In this document: positions 11,936 to 25,610 of the stretch, piece after piece
Layout of the letters: each line of letters begins with the position of its first letter
Position numbering within the stretch: position 1 is the first letter of the stretch
Origin: Vanilla planifolia
Taxonomy: Eukaryota; Streptophyta; Magnoliopsida; Asparagales; Orchidaceae
NCBI GenBank assembly: GCA_023846275.1
Contig: JAIUJO010000084.1
Location: 1,039,487 to 1,103,486 of the forward strand
Direction of reading: 5' to 3'
Length of the DNA: 64,000 nucleotides
The notes under the pieces: generated by a model
What the model saw: only the letters and a program-made list of their open reading frames with translations
Told to the model about the DNA's origin: nothing
The model's database searches: none
Position numbers and translations under genes: made by a program

Positions 11936-14165
11936 TTCTATAACATTAGAAGCCTTTTTTATTATGATAAAAGTGTGGGTCATTAATCTTGGTTTTAGGA
12001 GTAGTTCCTTTAGTGTAGGGGTCCTCATCAATGTCCTTTTATTACTTGCAAATCTAACTTCACTTAGTAATATTTAGCAAGTGCTTTCTTACACTACATT
12101 CAATTACTTTATGATAAACTTAGAAAGTAAGTGATAAAACAACAAGAAGTTATCAGTTTAATGAGTAATACTCTAAGATATTTTGATAGTAACAATCTGT
12201 TTCAGTAGTATCATTTAAATTTACTTATGAATATGATAGGCGAACTATATTGGAAGGAGATTACTGCTACAAGAACATGTCAATTGATTAAATATGTAGA
12301 TGTAAGCATTTATGGAATAATAATGAAAAAGATAATTGTATCATTGAGAAACTAAGTGTTCCTTTTCGAGTAAAACATTTTCCCCACCTTATAAATTAAA
12401 CTTATTTTTATACTACATCATGCATGATATATCAAATTTGAAATGAAAAATTTTGCTTAACTAAATGAAGCACATGATCAAGTTTCATACAACACGCTTA
12501 GCTATTGAAGAAATGAGTCAATTTTAAAAGTAGACTACTTGATTTGAGCTAACAAGTGGATCTAACAAAATTGGATGGAAACAATTTCTTGCTAAGCCTA
12601 ACACAACATGATCAAACTATTCGATTAAGTAAAAGCCATTCCATAAAAAAGCTATAAGAAAAAATCAAACCGTTTAAATAAAATAGTTAACTTATACATT
12701 ATAGTAGAGTCACTCAAGTTGAAATTCAACTTTTGAAAATGCTTTATATCACCATCATATAATATGCAATGGTACAATGAATATCTTGAATTATATGTTG
12801 GTGATGTTCTCAACCTAATAAAGTCAAACAAAAAATAATACAATATAAAAATATTAGATCAATGACTGTATTTTTTATTATTATAAACAATTTTTGTTCT
12901 TATTATACTCGAATAATTTTCAAAACCTTAAACAAATTATGATATTAACTAGATTGTATTCCTTAAATAATTTGTATTCTTAATTTGTTAATTATGCATA
13001 AATATTACAAAAAACTAGATTTAAAGATATTTGACGAATGGTTTTTGTAAAATATTTGTTCGAATTTTAATTTTGATTAAGACATCATTTATTCTTAAAA
13101 TATTAAAAGAGGAAACTAATTAGAAGTCTGATGTAATAATTTTTATATTCTTTGCGTAAATATTTTTTACCCTTTTTAAAATACATTTTAACTACACTTC
13201 AATATTTGATAAGTTCATATCATAGAGAAGATTTACTATAATTATGTTGTGCATATATTAGAGGTCATTAATAAATTATTGTTATAATTTTTAATTTTTG
13301 TAATTAGAATTTTATTTTGACATGGATAGTCTGTATTCTTTTTTATTTTCAGATAATTTATTTTTTAATTTTTAGTAATATTATTTTTAATATTTTTTGA
13401 AATTTTAATGTGATAATAATTTTATAATTTGTAAATCTTTTATCCATTTTTAGCTTTGTTGAATTTTATTTTATGTGATAATTATCTTTTTTATTGTGTA
13501 AATGCTTTGGTTAATAATTTCTTTTATCTTTTTTTACACATTTTGTTAGCCCATTATTGTTAAACCTTGCATCATGCTTATATTATTAGAAATGTTTTGT
13601 GTTGATGTCGAGTAGGAATAGAATAAAAAAATTTCAAAGAAATTATTAAATGATTTACATGATGATTTTCTATGTTTTGCTACTAATTTTAGTTACTGTT
13701 AGATATTTTCTTTGACATTCTTTAATCAAATATTTCAACAATAAAAGTATTCTATCTTTTATTTAATAATGTTTCGTTATAAATATTTACTTTAGGCATT
13801 ATTATTAATTTTAACATTTTTACTTTTTTTGATAAAATTTTCCATTGCTTAATGCGTTTGAAACTTTGACCTCTAAAGTTTTTTTTTGTGGTGTTAGTAT
13901 TTTTTACAATTTATGCATTTCCATATCGTGGTATGCATGTTCATTAGTTTGTCTAAATTATTATTATAACTTTTTGTTAAAATGTTTGTAATACGAACTA
14001 CAATTTCAATTATTTAATTACCTTAGCAATTATAATTAGTTTTAAATGTGTTTTCACGAGTACATTTTCATAATTATGTCACTAAAGGAATTCGTTTAAT
14101 ATTTAATACAGGATCTATTTATTTTTTAAAAATTTTTTATTAACTTGATAATTAAAATTTTTAAT
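11936..14165. other. AT-rich block present only in the left arm
   Basis: After the end of copia-2 there is no coding signal. The right arm skips from the equivalent of about 11,662 straight to about 14,165 (junction GCAACTTTGTTCATT at about 23,260), so this block, together with the copia-2 RNase H end, was most likely deleted from the right arm. It may contain the copia-2 3' LTR, but I cannot find a partner LTR. Confidence 0.5.
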
Positions 14166-14344
14166 TTTGTTCATTAATTTTAATTCAGCATTTATACAAG
14201 CATATTGAAATTATATTCTATTTTCTTTCTCAATTTATTTTATATTTTGTCACCAGAATGTGATACAATAATTATTAATGTAATTCTTTTAAGTTATTTT
14301 GCAACAAATGTTAAATGTATTGAGTATTGTTTATTCACAATAAA

Positions 14345-16080
14345 ATTATCAATACTTATTTTTTTGGGATACTATTTCGAATTATTTTAATATATTTTCA
14401 AATTTTAATTATCAAAAGAACATCTTATATTTTTTTGAATAATTTTATTTCATTGTGTAATTAAAAAAATAAAATAACAAATGTGCTCGAGAATCTTGTT
14501 ACACCACTTCCACAAAAAAAAAAATTGTTTAAATCTCGATTTCGTAAGGCATTTTAATGTCTTAAGCCTTTCTTTGGCTTCATTGCTTACAAGTTAGTTG
14601 CACCTATTTGTTACATCTATACATTACGTTTTGAATTGTAATTTGCATTTTCTTGAACAATTTTATTATACTTTCAAATTTTTTTCGCATATTTTAAGGA
14701 GGATAATTTTGATAATTAATATATAAATAATTTCTAATATATTAAGTATTCCATTGTGATAATTGTTTCTATATATTTTTAAGCATGTTATCATTTCTGT
14801 TCACATATTTAATTTCTTAAACTATTGTGCTTGGATCACATAATCTAGATGTTTTAAATCAATAAACTGTTCTCTTTATATATTTAATATTAAAACTTTT
14901 TTAAAAATTTTGTATTAGAAGAATTATGAAATTCATTTCAAAATTTGAAAATTTTTTATAAATCATTTATTTTTTATTTTTTTTAATGGTTTTCTTTGAA
15001 AAAAATATTTTTTAATAATAATTACCTATAGTATTTTTTAAGATCCATAATACATTTTTTTGTATGTTTTTATATGTTCACAAGCTTATGAAATTATTTT
15101 TTTAAATAACTATTTTTCATATGGCAAATCACCATAACATCTATGACTTTCTTATTTGTAAAATGTCATTTATAACACTTGCACTAATAGAAAATATTCA
15201 TGATGTCGATTAGAATTTTAAAATTTAATATTTAAAAGCAAAGAAAAATTATCCTTTTGCAACAAATATAATATATTTATAAATATTTCATATTTTTATT
15301 ATTTTTGATATCTTAGAAATTTCTAGAAACTAATTTAAACATTTATGGTATAAATCTATATTTTAGTATATCATTTTATTAACATAATGTCATTATTGTT
15401 TTGAATACACAAATATTATTTAAAAAGAAAAATTCCTTTTTTCTTTATTCCTTTTATGTAATAATAAGAAACTAAATTGTGTTTAATCACACAAATTTCA
15501 TCACGTTATATTTACATAATTATAAATTTTTTTAGAAATTTCTATTAATAATTTTGCCTAAATTTTGTAACTTTAATTTTTTTTAATACTATTTAAATAA
15601 TTATTTTATTTTTGATGGCTTGTTCTTTATTAAAGTTTTGTTGTAACTACTTGATATATTGAACATAATGATTAAACTTTTAAGCACTAAATTTTTTTAA
15701 TGATCACATATCTTTTAATTGTTTCAAAATTTTATATTAAAAAGTTTGAAAGCATTAGATCCCTAGGGAAAATTGTGTTCACTAATGCATTTGGCAATAA
15801 TTATTTAAGTCACTTTTAATTCCTTTATTATTTAGTAATTCTATTATTTTTTTATATTAGCAAATATGTAATTATTTGATTATTTAAATATTTTTTTATT
15901 ATGTTATGTTGATTTAAAATCGAGCTTCACTTATTTCATGACTATTTAGAATTTTTTTATCTTACAACAATTTTATTTAAATGATATTTATGTACTATTT
16001 ATATTATGATATTTATTTTATAGCTTTCTATACATTTCTTTTGTTCAATATGAAATGCATTTTTTTCTTATTTTTTAAAG
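14345..16080. other. Very AT-rich block present only in the left arm
   Basis: The right arm runs without a gap from the partner of about 14,340 to the partner of about 16,080 (near 23,015-23,060), so this 1.7 kb is extra on the left or lost on the right. It has long T and A runs, no ORF above 60 codons and no terminal repeats that I could see. Confidence 0.5.
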
Positions 16081-18470
16081 ACCAATTTTCTATTATTATT
16101 GATTAAATTTTTCATTAGTTCCCTCACCCTATATTTTTTAATTTTTAAATATTTTGTTATACTTATTTATTTATTTATTTTTTGATTAAATTTATTTAGT
16201 TAATATTTTAAAATTATAACCACTTGCAAAGTATTCTTTTAAATATCACAGAATTACAAAATTCTTTATCTACATAATATTTTAAATATTTTTTTACAAT
16301 GCTAATATTGTAGAAAATATATAGTACCTATATTTTATTTTGTCATCAATCTTCACTTTAATGCAAATATTGAAAATCGTGTGATTTATTAGTCATTAAT
16401 TTTGTTAACGACGTCATGTGCATCTTTGATTGTACTAACATATTTTCTATTAATTTATTATTAAAAAAAAGTAAAAAAAACAAAACATATAGTTTATTAA
16501 AAATAATTGAATATTAGATTAATAAAATATATTTATATTATGCAGGATAATATGACAAACATTTTATTTCAGATTTATAAGAATTAAAGAGTAATGAAGA
16601 AAGGTAGGATGAGATTTCTACAACAATATTTAAATTTACTCTTATGTCACAATAATAAAAAAAAGGCAAACAAATAAGAAAAAAAGGAAGCTTGGCCAAT
16701 CTTTGTGGCCCTCTCTAATTTGCATATTTGTGTACAAAATCTCAATGATGGAAAAATCAAATATTATAATACAAATTTCATATTTTCATTCATAACTTTT
16801 TTTAACAAGTTAATAGTAAGAATCTAGATATCAGAATGGTAACATTCATGTATAAAAAACATTTCTTATACATAAACCACTACAAAAGAATAAATAGTAC
16901 AAATGTATAAAGCTAAGAAATGATTGTTATTAACATTGTAACACAACCTTTCTTACATTAGTTAACCCAACTAGGAAATTACGTTATGTTTTTTTACTTT
17001 TAAAATATCTTATTGACTTCAACCTTTATTTTAAACATGTCACTAATTTCTTTATCAAAATAAATTCATACAAATAAGCAAATAAATGTTACGGTTGTTG
17101 TTATATTTGAAATCATAGACAAGAACAATTTTTGGAGAAACAAAAAAAACTTATTTTTGTTTCAATGCTCTAATTAGATTAAGCCTAAGATAGATAAACT
17201 TAGGTCGATATGTCTTACAAAGATAATGTTTAAAAGTTTTTTTACTGCAATAAGAAATAGAATTAAGAAGACATTATCGACATGTTGATAGGTTTCACCT
17301 TGAGTTAACTTAGTCGCTAAATTTTAGAAAATTCTTTAGGTTTGTATTGGTATAAAAGAAATTCAAAACTTCACATTTAAATTTTTCATTGATGAAATGT
17401 AAAAATTAAGTATTGAATAATAAGATTGATATTTTGAGTGATATAACTTACAAGGCCAAAATGCCGAGCACTTACTTAGCATAACAAAGTTCTTTCAAAG
17501 TATAATATAAATGTAGCCATATAAATCCATCAGATAAAATTTTATGTAATTTCAATAGTTAATAGCAATATAATATTTTTAAGTTTTTTAACTTCACTAG
17601 CTTCATCATGGTTGATTGAAGTACATCTAAGAAGTATAATAGGGTTAATATTTGTATATTTAATTATGATAAAACTAAATAAAAAATAAATTTCTCAATA
17701 ATATAAATTATACCTTCTCAAAAAATATATAATTTAAAATATATTAAGAGATTGCACAAACAATCAAATGGACATTGATAGTTAATTAAGTAATTTAATG
17801 CATAAACATGTATCATGAATCATTTTATAATTTGAGTATGATAAAGATCCATGTAACTATGGCATTATTTGAGATGCTCAAGTTTAGAATATTAAAAACA
17901 GGGGTACACATCTTTCAAGGTTAATGTTTTCATAAGACAGCTCTAAAATAGTCAAATATTTTCTAATTTAATTTATTATATAATAGAATCTAATCTTCCA
18001 AAAAAATATACCTAATGTAAAAATAGTAAGTCACAAGTGTTATAAGAACAACATCAAAATTTAGTAAAATTTCAATGAAAATGTTTTTGAAAAACTTGCT
18101 TTCAGAATAAGTTAGAAATAGTCTAAGAAAAGGATTTGACCCTTTGTAAGCCATTTTTATTTTGTAATAATGTAGAAGTAGTTAAGATGCAATTACTTTG
18201 TTATGTTAATTATTGGTTTGGAAGTAAAGGAGAAAAGTTGCTTGAAACTTTAACTCTTATGGGAGATACTTGGCTGATAGAAAGTGAAATATGTTGACAT
18301 ATACAAAATAGTGAGGCAATGAGTTGCTAAAGAACTATTGCTCTAGAATAATTTAAAAAAAAACACATAGCAAATGTGCTAAAATCATGCCTACATTAAA
18401 AACATAATGACGTGAGGACATGGCATTTAAAATATGGAATAAGTTTCATATTAAATGGTGGTAGAATTAT
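16080..18470. other. Non-coding DNA shared by both arms
   Basis: This is the inner part of the palindrome arm. It pairs well with 19,975-22,085 and 22,660-23,015 but shows no protein motif on either strand. Its conservation between arms reflects the duplication and is no evidence of function. Confidence 0.5.
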
Positions 18471-19974
18471 GCTTTTTGAGATTTTTGCTATTTTGTTTAA
18501 CAGAAATATTGTTTTTGTATGATAGGTACTTCTACTTTTCAAAGTTACTATTCGTGTGCACCAAAAATCATAACATAAAAATAGTTGAATAATAATTGGT
18601 GGTTAGTAGTATCCATCTTTGTTTATGATTTCCTCAATACAACTTCAACAACTAATGGATCAAGAAAGTATGCAACAAAGTAACTGCTATTAAAATATAG
18701 TATTGTTATGATGTAACACTTCTTCAAATCATAACATTAGGTAGGAAAATTTGGCTATCATTATAACATGCTATATATGGAGACTCGCACATTTTTTAAG
18801 GTTCACGAAGAATTTTAGACAATAGATGAATATGTTCTATGTTGATTATATTATCATTCATTTACACTTGGTTTACATCAATATTATTCATCTTATGATG
18901 TTGTTGTATTGTGAAATTTTTTTTGTAAGGAGAACAAATGGAAAGTATATTCAAATATAAGCACAAAAAAAGCATTTCAACTCTTATACTAAATAGAATC
19001 AATCTTTGTTTACATTGGACTAATATGATTAGCATCTTTTAATACAAACATTCCATTTCAATGATATTGAAAAGAACATCAAACATATGAAAAATGGAAA
19101 GAGCATAACAAGAATTGTCTCCATATTGTAATCACACACTCAAAGCTTACTAACTTCCATAATCATACAATATTTCTCACCATTTTGGTGGACGACAACA
19201 AGAACTTCTGTTTCACATGTCCTACTAAATATTTATAAGGAAAATTGAATATCCTATTAGGCAATGCATAACAAATTTATTAGATGGCTATAAAAAGTCA
19301 ATTATGCCAAATATTGTTTAAAGTCTTATATTAGAATGTCAAAAATATGAATGAAAATTATTTCTAGCTATTTAAAAAAAGATAACAAATTTATATAGTA
19401 TCATAATCACTTCTTACTAGAAATCCCAAACAAGATGAAAAAAGCCATATTATAAAAAAACGATGAACAAAGATGCGGCTCAGGCTACCGAATCATTGTT
19501 TCTTGTTAGAATGGTTGTTATGATTAATGTAGTGTTTGAGGGTAACCATACACGCACTCTTACTGACAACATGGTCATAGTGGGGATTATCAATGCTCTT
19601 CATTTCATAACCCGAACAGTTTTTTGGGTGGCATAGCTAAAATAATTATAATTCCCAATGATTTATTAGATTTAAGACTCAAGGGATTAGGGATATGGCC
19701 AGATATTATTAGCATAGGATAGGTATTATGAACTCTTATAATATGATTTGTGATGAAAGGTAATAATGAAAAGGATAAAAACAATAGTGGTGAAAATTTA
19801 AAAGAAAACATTATTTTTAGAAATATAATGCCAATACTAAAAAACTATCTTTCTATTTATTCCATTAAAAATTGTATTAAAAGATCTATTGTTTTTTTTA
19901 AAGAAGTTTATTTTAAGTTGTTGAAATAACCATTATGATTTAGAGCCACTACTTGTTGTATTGCCATATTTGAC
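18471..19974. other. Spacer between the two palindrome arms
   Basis: Pairing between the arms stops at about 18,470 and 19,975, leaving about 1.5 kb of unpaired DNA. The part 19,470-19,760 is of higher complexity than its surroundings, but its reading frames are interrupted and match no family I know. No gene is called. Confidence 0.5.
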
Positions 19975-20889
19975 TTTTGTTCCACCATTTTTAACATTTT
20001 CCTACAACCCGCATTATGTGTTCAAGTTATTGTATTTTGAATACATGGATGATGTTAACACATTTTGCTATGTGTTTTTTTTTAAATTATTCTTGAGCAA
20101 TAGTGTTTCAGCAACTCCACTCATTGCCTCACTATCATGTATATGTCCACGTTATTACATTTCATATCGTCCAAGTAGCTACCATAAGAGTTAAAGTTTC
20201 AAGAGACTTCTCTCCTTTACCTTCAAACCAATAATTAACATAGCAAAATAATTGCAACTTAACTACTTCAAAATTTGTTCAAATTGAAAAAGGCATATGA
20301 AGGGTCAAATCATTTAGACTATTTGTAACTTATTCTGAAAGTATGTTTCCAAAAAATATTTTCATTAAAATTTTAATAAATTTTGATATCATTATTATAA
20401 CACTTATGCCCTATTATTTTTTATATCAGGTGTAAATTTTTGAAGATTAGATTAGATTTTAAAACAAATTAAATTGCAAAATATTTGATTATTTTAGAGT
20501 TGTCATATGAAAACATTAGTCTTGAAAGATGTGTAGCCTTGCATTCAATATTCTAAACATGAGCATCACAAATTATGCCTTAGATACATGGGTTTTTATA
20601 TTACTCAAATTATAAAATGATTCGTGTCACGTAGTCATGTATTAAACTTCTTAATTCATTATCAAAATCCATTTCATTATTATGTGTAATCTCGTAATAC
20701 ACATAAAATTAATTTTTTTAAGAACGTATAATTTTTTAATGAGAACTTTTTAATTTAGGTTTATCTGAATGAAATTTATAAATATTAATCCTATTGTACT
20801 TCTTAGACCAATTTATATGAACCATAATGAAGCCATTCAAGTTTATGAAACATAAAAAGTATTTTATAGCTATTAACTATTGAAATTAC

Positions 20890-21215
20890 ATACATAATAT
20901 TTTGTGTCATGGATTTATATGGCCACATTTATGTTATTCTTTCAAAGAAATTTGTTATGCTAAGTTAGTGCTTGGCATTTTGGTCATGTAAGTTCTATAC
21001 CATAAAATGTCTGTCATATTATTCAATACTTCATTTTAACATTTCATTCATTATAAAATGTAAATTACATGCATAATACTTTTGTTTAATTGATCTATAT
21101 GACTACATTTATATTATACTTTAAAAGAACTTAAATAGGCTAAATGCTTGGCTTTATTGTCATGTAAGTTCTATCACTTAAAATATCAATCTTATTATTC
21201 AATACTTTATTTTAT
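20890..21215. repeat. Two-copy tandem repeat of ~176 bp, right arm only
   Basis: The stretch around 20,900-21,035 (TTATATGGCCACATTTAT ... CTTGGC ... TCATGTAAGTTCTAT ... TTATTCAATACTT) is repeated at 21,074-21,215 with the same landmarks. AGTTCTAT at 20,991 and at 21,167 gives the period. The left arm has a single partner (about 17,400-17,560), so the second copy arose after the arms separated. Confidence 0.7.
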
Positions 21216-22084
21216 CTACCTAAGTTAACTCTAGGTGAAACACATCAACATCTCAATGTCCTCTTAATTCTACTACTTGTTACCATAACACAACTTTTAA
21301 ACATTATCTTTCGAAGACATATCCATCTAAGTTTATGTATCTTAGGCATAATCTAACTAGAGCATTGGAAGAAAAATAAGTTGCATTTTTGTTACTCCAA
21401 AATAGTTTTTGTACATTATTTCAAATATAACACAAATCATAATGTTTATTTGCTTATTTGTATGAATTTATTTTGATGTAGCAATTAGTCACATCTTCAA
21501 AATAAAGGCCGAACTCCATGAGATTTCATAAAAGTATAAATAAATAATGTAATTTCTTAGTTGGGTTAACTAATACAAGAAAAGTATTATTACAAGGTTA
21601 ATAGTGATCATTTCTTTATGTTTTTTTTTACATTTGTAATATTTTATCTTTTCCAATTGTTTTATATATAACGAGTGTTTTTCATACATGAAGGTTACCA
21701 TTCTAATACATAGATTCTTACTATTAAACTACTAAAAATAGTTGTGAATGAAAATATGAAATTAGTTTTATAATATTTGATTTCTCCATCATTGAGATTT
21801 TGTGCACAAATTTGCAGTTAGAGAGGACCAGAAAGATTGGCCATTCTTACTTTTTTTTATTATTTGTCCACCTTTTTTATCATTGTGAAACAATCGTAAG
21901 ATCTAAATCTTGATGTAGAAATCTCATCCTACCGTTTTCTTCATAATTCTTGATTTCATATTATCTATAAAAACATATTTGTGATATTTTCACCATAATA
22001 TATTTATTTTATTAATGTAATATTCAATTATTATTGATAACCTATATGTTTTCTATTTTATTATTTTTTTTCTTTCTATTTTTA

Positions 22085-22660
22085 TTTTTTTCAATAAATG
22101 CATAATGTTTTATGGCAAATTGTACATAATATTTTGATGGGTTTTAAGATATTTTGTAGTGTCTACTATTGTCTTCTTGGGATAAGAAACTTTAGTTTTT
22201 CTTATCTTTGTTTTATGTAAATTATTTTTTTTTCATTTCCTTCTCAATTTCCACTAGTTGTTTGTTTCAATATAACAATCATTTTTTTCTTCGCTTGACA
22301 AATCCATTTATGTTGGCACAATTATAGGCATGCCAAACTTGCAAAAAAATTACAAAAAACAATATCTAAACCGATCAAATGCTGCAATAATTTTTATTAT
22401 TTTAATGTGTTTCTATTAATTATATTTAAGCCATAGTTTCATTTTCTTCTCATATTTCTTATCTCTTAATATAGAAAAGATTTTTATTAATAAATTCTTG
22501 AAGTGTTTTGTTATTTTAAGATTAAATTTGTCTTAAAAATAAAAATAAAAAATACTTTAATTTATATTAAAATATGTAATTATAATGAAAATTATTATTT
22601 AATAATTTTTAAAATATTTAAATTAATTCCTAAGAAATAGACAAAATGATTTTGTTAATA
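22085..22660. other. Right-arm-specific block of ~0.58 kb
   Basis: The left arm passes directly from TATATGTTTTG... to AATAGAAAATAT at about 16,440-16,490. The right arm has about 575 bp between the same two landmarks. There is no ORF, and no target-site duplication or terminal repeats that I could verify. It could be a small insertion here or a deletion on the left. Confidence 0.45.
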
Positions 22661-23269
22661 CAACATTAATAGAAAATATGCATGTGTAATCAAAGATTCA
22701 CAAAACAATGTCAATAAAATTAAATAATAATAAATTATATTATTTATAATATTTGCATTAAAGTGAAGATTGATGATAAAACAAGATATAGGTACTGTAT
22801 AGGTAAACCATTTTGCCAAAACATTTGTGCATTAAAAATAATATTGAAAACACTATGTTGATAAACCATTTTGTAATTCTATGATATTTTAACAATTTGC
22901 AAGTGCCTATATTTTTAAAATATTATTAAAATATAATTAATTAAAACTAAGAAATAGAAAGCATAATAGAATATTTAAAAATTAGAAAATATTGGTTGAA
23001 GGAACAAATGAAAAATTAGCTTATAATAAAAGAAGATAACTAAAAAGCGTAAAAAATCGTGAATATTCAATACATTTAAGATTTATTATAAAATAACTGA
23101 AAAGCATTATACCAATAATTATTACATATCAATCTCATGAAAAAATATAAAATAAAATGAAAATGAAATCTTTAAATATTTGAAATAAAAAAGCATAAAA
23201 AATAGAATATAATTTCAATATGCTTGTGCAAATGCAAAGTTGAAATTAATGAACAAAGTTGCTATATAT

Positions 23270-24180
23270 TATGCTTCATTGGTTGTAAACAATAATTCCA
23301 TGTTTTTTAATAGATCATGAGTCTAAGAGGTGTCCAAAAAAATATTGAATAGGTACAATGCTTTTCTTATGTACTATTGAACAAACATAATCTTTGTAGC
23401 TTTATCTTATGAGATATTGAAAACATAAATTTTTGATACAAAAACACTAATACCATTGCACCAAGCAAGTACCAAGACATTTTTTTTGAAGATTCTAAAT
23501 CAAGGTCCTTAGAGCTTCACTAATATTGATTAAAAAGTCCCACACTAAAAACTCTCTTTGGTTTTCTTGTATTTAAGTAAAGAACACATCAACCCTTACT
23601 GTACCTTGAAATCTATTTGTTTTCCTTTCATTTCTTTTTTTAATGCTTTGGTGGAGACTCTTGAAAGTAGAAATAGGTTTGAGGTTCTCAAGGTTAAGCT
23701 TTTATAACATATCATTTAACTACTTTATTTAAGATACAAGCACACCTTTCTCATATTATTTAACATTCAATCCAATAAAATAGGCATTTTAAGCCATTAT
23801 ATTAATCTCAAATCCTACACCCATAAGCTTACTAGATCATTCACATAAGGTCAAGTTCCTTGGTCTAAAAATGATATTGTCTACAAAACCATGGACTAGA
23901 ACAACTTCATTAGTGCAGTTCTTGATGAACAAAGTTGAATCTACATTTCCATCTTGAAATAATATTTCAAAATAAAACGATTAAGTTTTTTATAACAGGA
24001 TCGTTGTTCTTGTTGCAAATAATATAAGTATTTAACTAGCTGATTTAGAAGATTTTGATGAGGGCAATGTTGAAAGCAATCAAATTGTTATACATGCACT
24101 TCCTCCTAAAAAAACATTTAAGAATGTGCTCTTAACATTCATTTGGTATGGTTTAAATACCTTGTAAAAAGAAAAAACTA
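23270..24180 (-). pseudogene. Copia-2 pol relic, RT part (right copy A)
   Basis: The inverted partner of 10,700-11,660. On the minus strand it keeps the region GFEIN-MA...FIGLN (about 23,765-23,820; family FEM.M...YFLGL) and the preceding stretch with an LFIKNCTN-like segment near 23,920-23,960 that aligns base by base with the left copy. The 5' part ends at about 24,180. The RNase H end and C-terminus found on the left are absent here: the sequence jumps at about 23,260 to DNA that lies 2.5 kb further on in the left arm. Many stops are present. Confidence 0.65.
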
Positions 24181-24539
24181 ATAACGACCATGTTGCCTTC
24201 AACCTTATATGATTATTTCAAGTCTTCCTTCTAAGTTTAGCCATTCAAATTTATTATAACCATTTTCCACTAGCCTTTCCATATTTCAAATGATAACCAC
24301 ATGATAATTTTTTTTTAATACCCATTTTTTATGACTATATTATGGTCACATATCCTACCTAATAATTCCAAAGCTTTCATTCTAACAAACAAGTTAAAAT
24401 CATCCAGTAACCCATGTAATAAAATTCATTCCTTGAGGATTCAAATGTATTTTGAAGAACAGGTGTTTAAGTTTATGCAACATACATAATTTCTTTTTGA
24501 ATTAAGGAATGTTTTTGTACTAAAAAAGATAGGTAGCTT

Positions 24540-25610
24540 ATAATTAAATCACTAAGATGATTTTTCTTGTATAGTAACTCCTTTGATGATACCATATCAT
24601 TGTTTTAGAAATTTTAACAAATCAATTATAAGAATTATGTAAGATAAAAGGATGAATTTCTCATCTCTCTTAACTTGTAATCCAAGAAAATAGGTAAACT
24701 CGCCCATTATGCCAATCTCAAGTCCTACAAAAATAGGATTACTAATGCATTCATGTAAATTGAAGTTGGTTGATCCATATATGATATCATCTGCATAATC
24801 TTTGACTTGAAGACATTCAACAGTTCAATTCTTTTTGAACAATATCCTGTATAAATTCCATTCCTAAAATAATATTTAAGCAGAAATTTACTAAGTTTGT
24901 CATACCATATCCCTTTTTGGTCTTCCAATTTTTTTTAAAATCTTTGATGTCATCCAAATCTTCCATATCTATAATGTTATCAAACACAACTTGAGTAGAT
25001 TCCATTATAACTAAGGTTTCTTTCTTGAACTTCTTATAGGTCTATCTATTTGAAGAATATTGTAAATTGATATGCTCCATGAACTTGGTTTTTAATCTCC
25101 AGTTTGTATCTTACCTTTTGTTGTAACACTTCCATCAAAAAAAGCATGAGTTTTAATTTTTAAGGTTCTTATTATTCCAAAGTAGTATAGTATCTTATTC
25201 ATAATTGGTTTGGACAATAAATAAAACATCTTGAATTATTACGACATTATGGATTGGAGATCTTATACGAGCAACAAAAAAGTCATATAACCTATCAATG
25301 CTTTAAGCAGAGAGCAGCGTGATTCGATTCATAACATTGAAGAAGCCCCATTAAGTATTTAAATCAATAATCAAGAGATAAATGCTATATCTATAACAAA
25401 TAGAAGCAATATTATTATAGTAGTGCTTATTACGTACTGATAACCAAACATTGTTGTCCTAAACTAACATGATAATGTGTAACATTAAAACAAAAATATT
25501 TGTAGGTAGAGAGGTTGACTCAAAATATATGACAATGACTTTATCTACCAAAAATACATATTTTTCCTTTGATGACCATATTATTGGCAAAATAATAAGT
25601 CAAATATATG
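24540..25610 (-). pseudogene. Second copia-2-like pol relic, integrase end to RT (right copy B)
   Basis: Another copia pol fragment, lying upstream of copy A in the same orientation. A 67-codon minus-strand open stretch (24,725-24,928) contains KGIWYDKLSKFLLKYYF (family AWYDRLSKFLLE). The part below it repeats landmarks of copy A (AAAATAGG ... CCATTAT ... CAATCTCAAGTCCTAC at about 24,688-24,727 against 23,795-23,838). Upstream, at about 24,950-25,040, KKETLVIMESTQVVFDN corresponds to the family's NKRTLVVEESIHVVFDE, the end of the integrase region. Two RT copies in tandem order suggest either a nested copia or an internal duplication. Stops and frameshifts are numerous. Confidence 0.6.

Larger units (their letters stand above)
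3870..18470 (+). repeat. Left arm of a ~30-kb imperfect palindrome
   Basis: This segment reappears in reverse complement at about 19,975-34,430. Anchors seen directly pair as follows: 3,901 with 34,393 (AATAAGCATCACCCTAAGCT against the reverse complement of AGCTTAGGGTGATGCTTATT, with one difference nearby); 10,510 with 27,833; 14,201 with 23,222 (CATATTGAAATTATATTCTA); 16,348 with 22,772 (CAATCTTCACTTTAATGC); 17,462 with 20,975; 18,311 with 20,132 (GTGAGGCAATGAGT). Local identity looks like 75-85% by eye. The pairing is collinear throughout apart from indels. The arm contains copia-1, copia-2 and non-coding DNA. The outer edge fades at about 3,870 and the inner edge at about 18,470. Confidence 0.88.
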
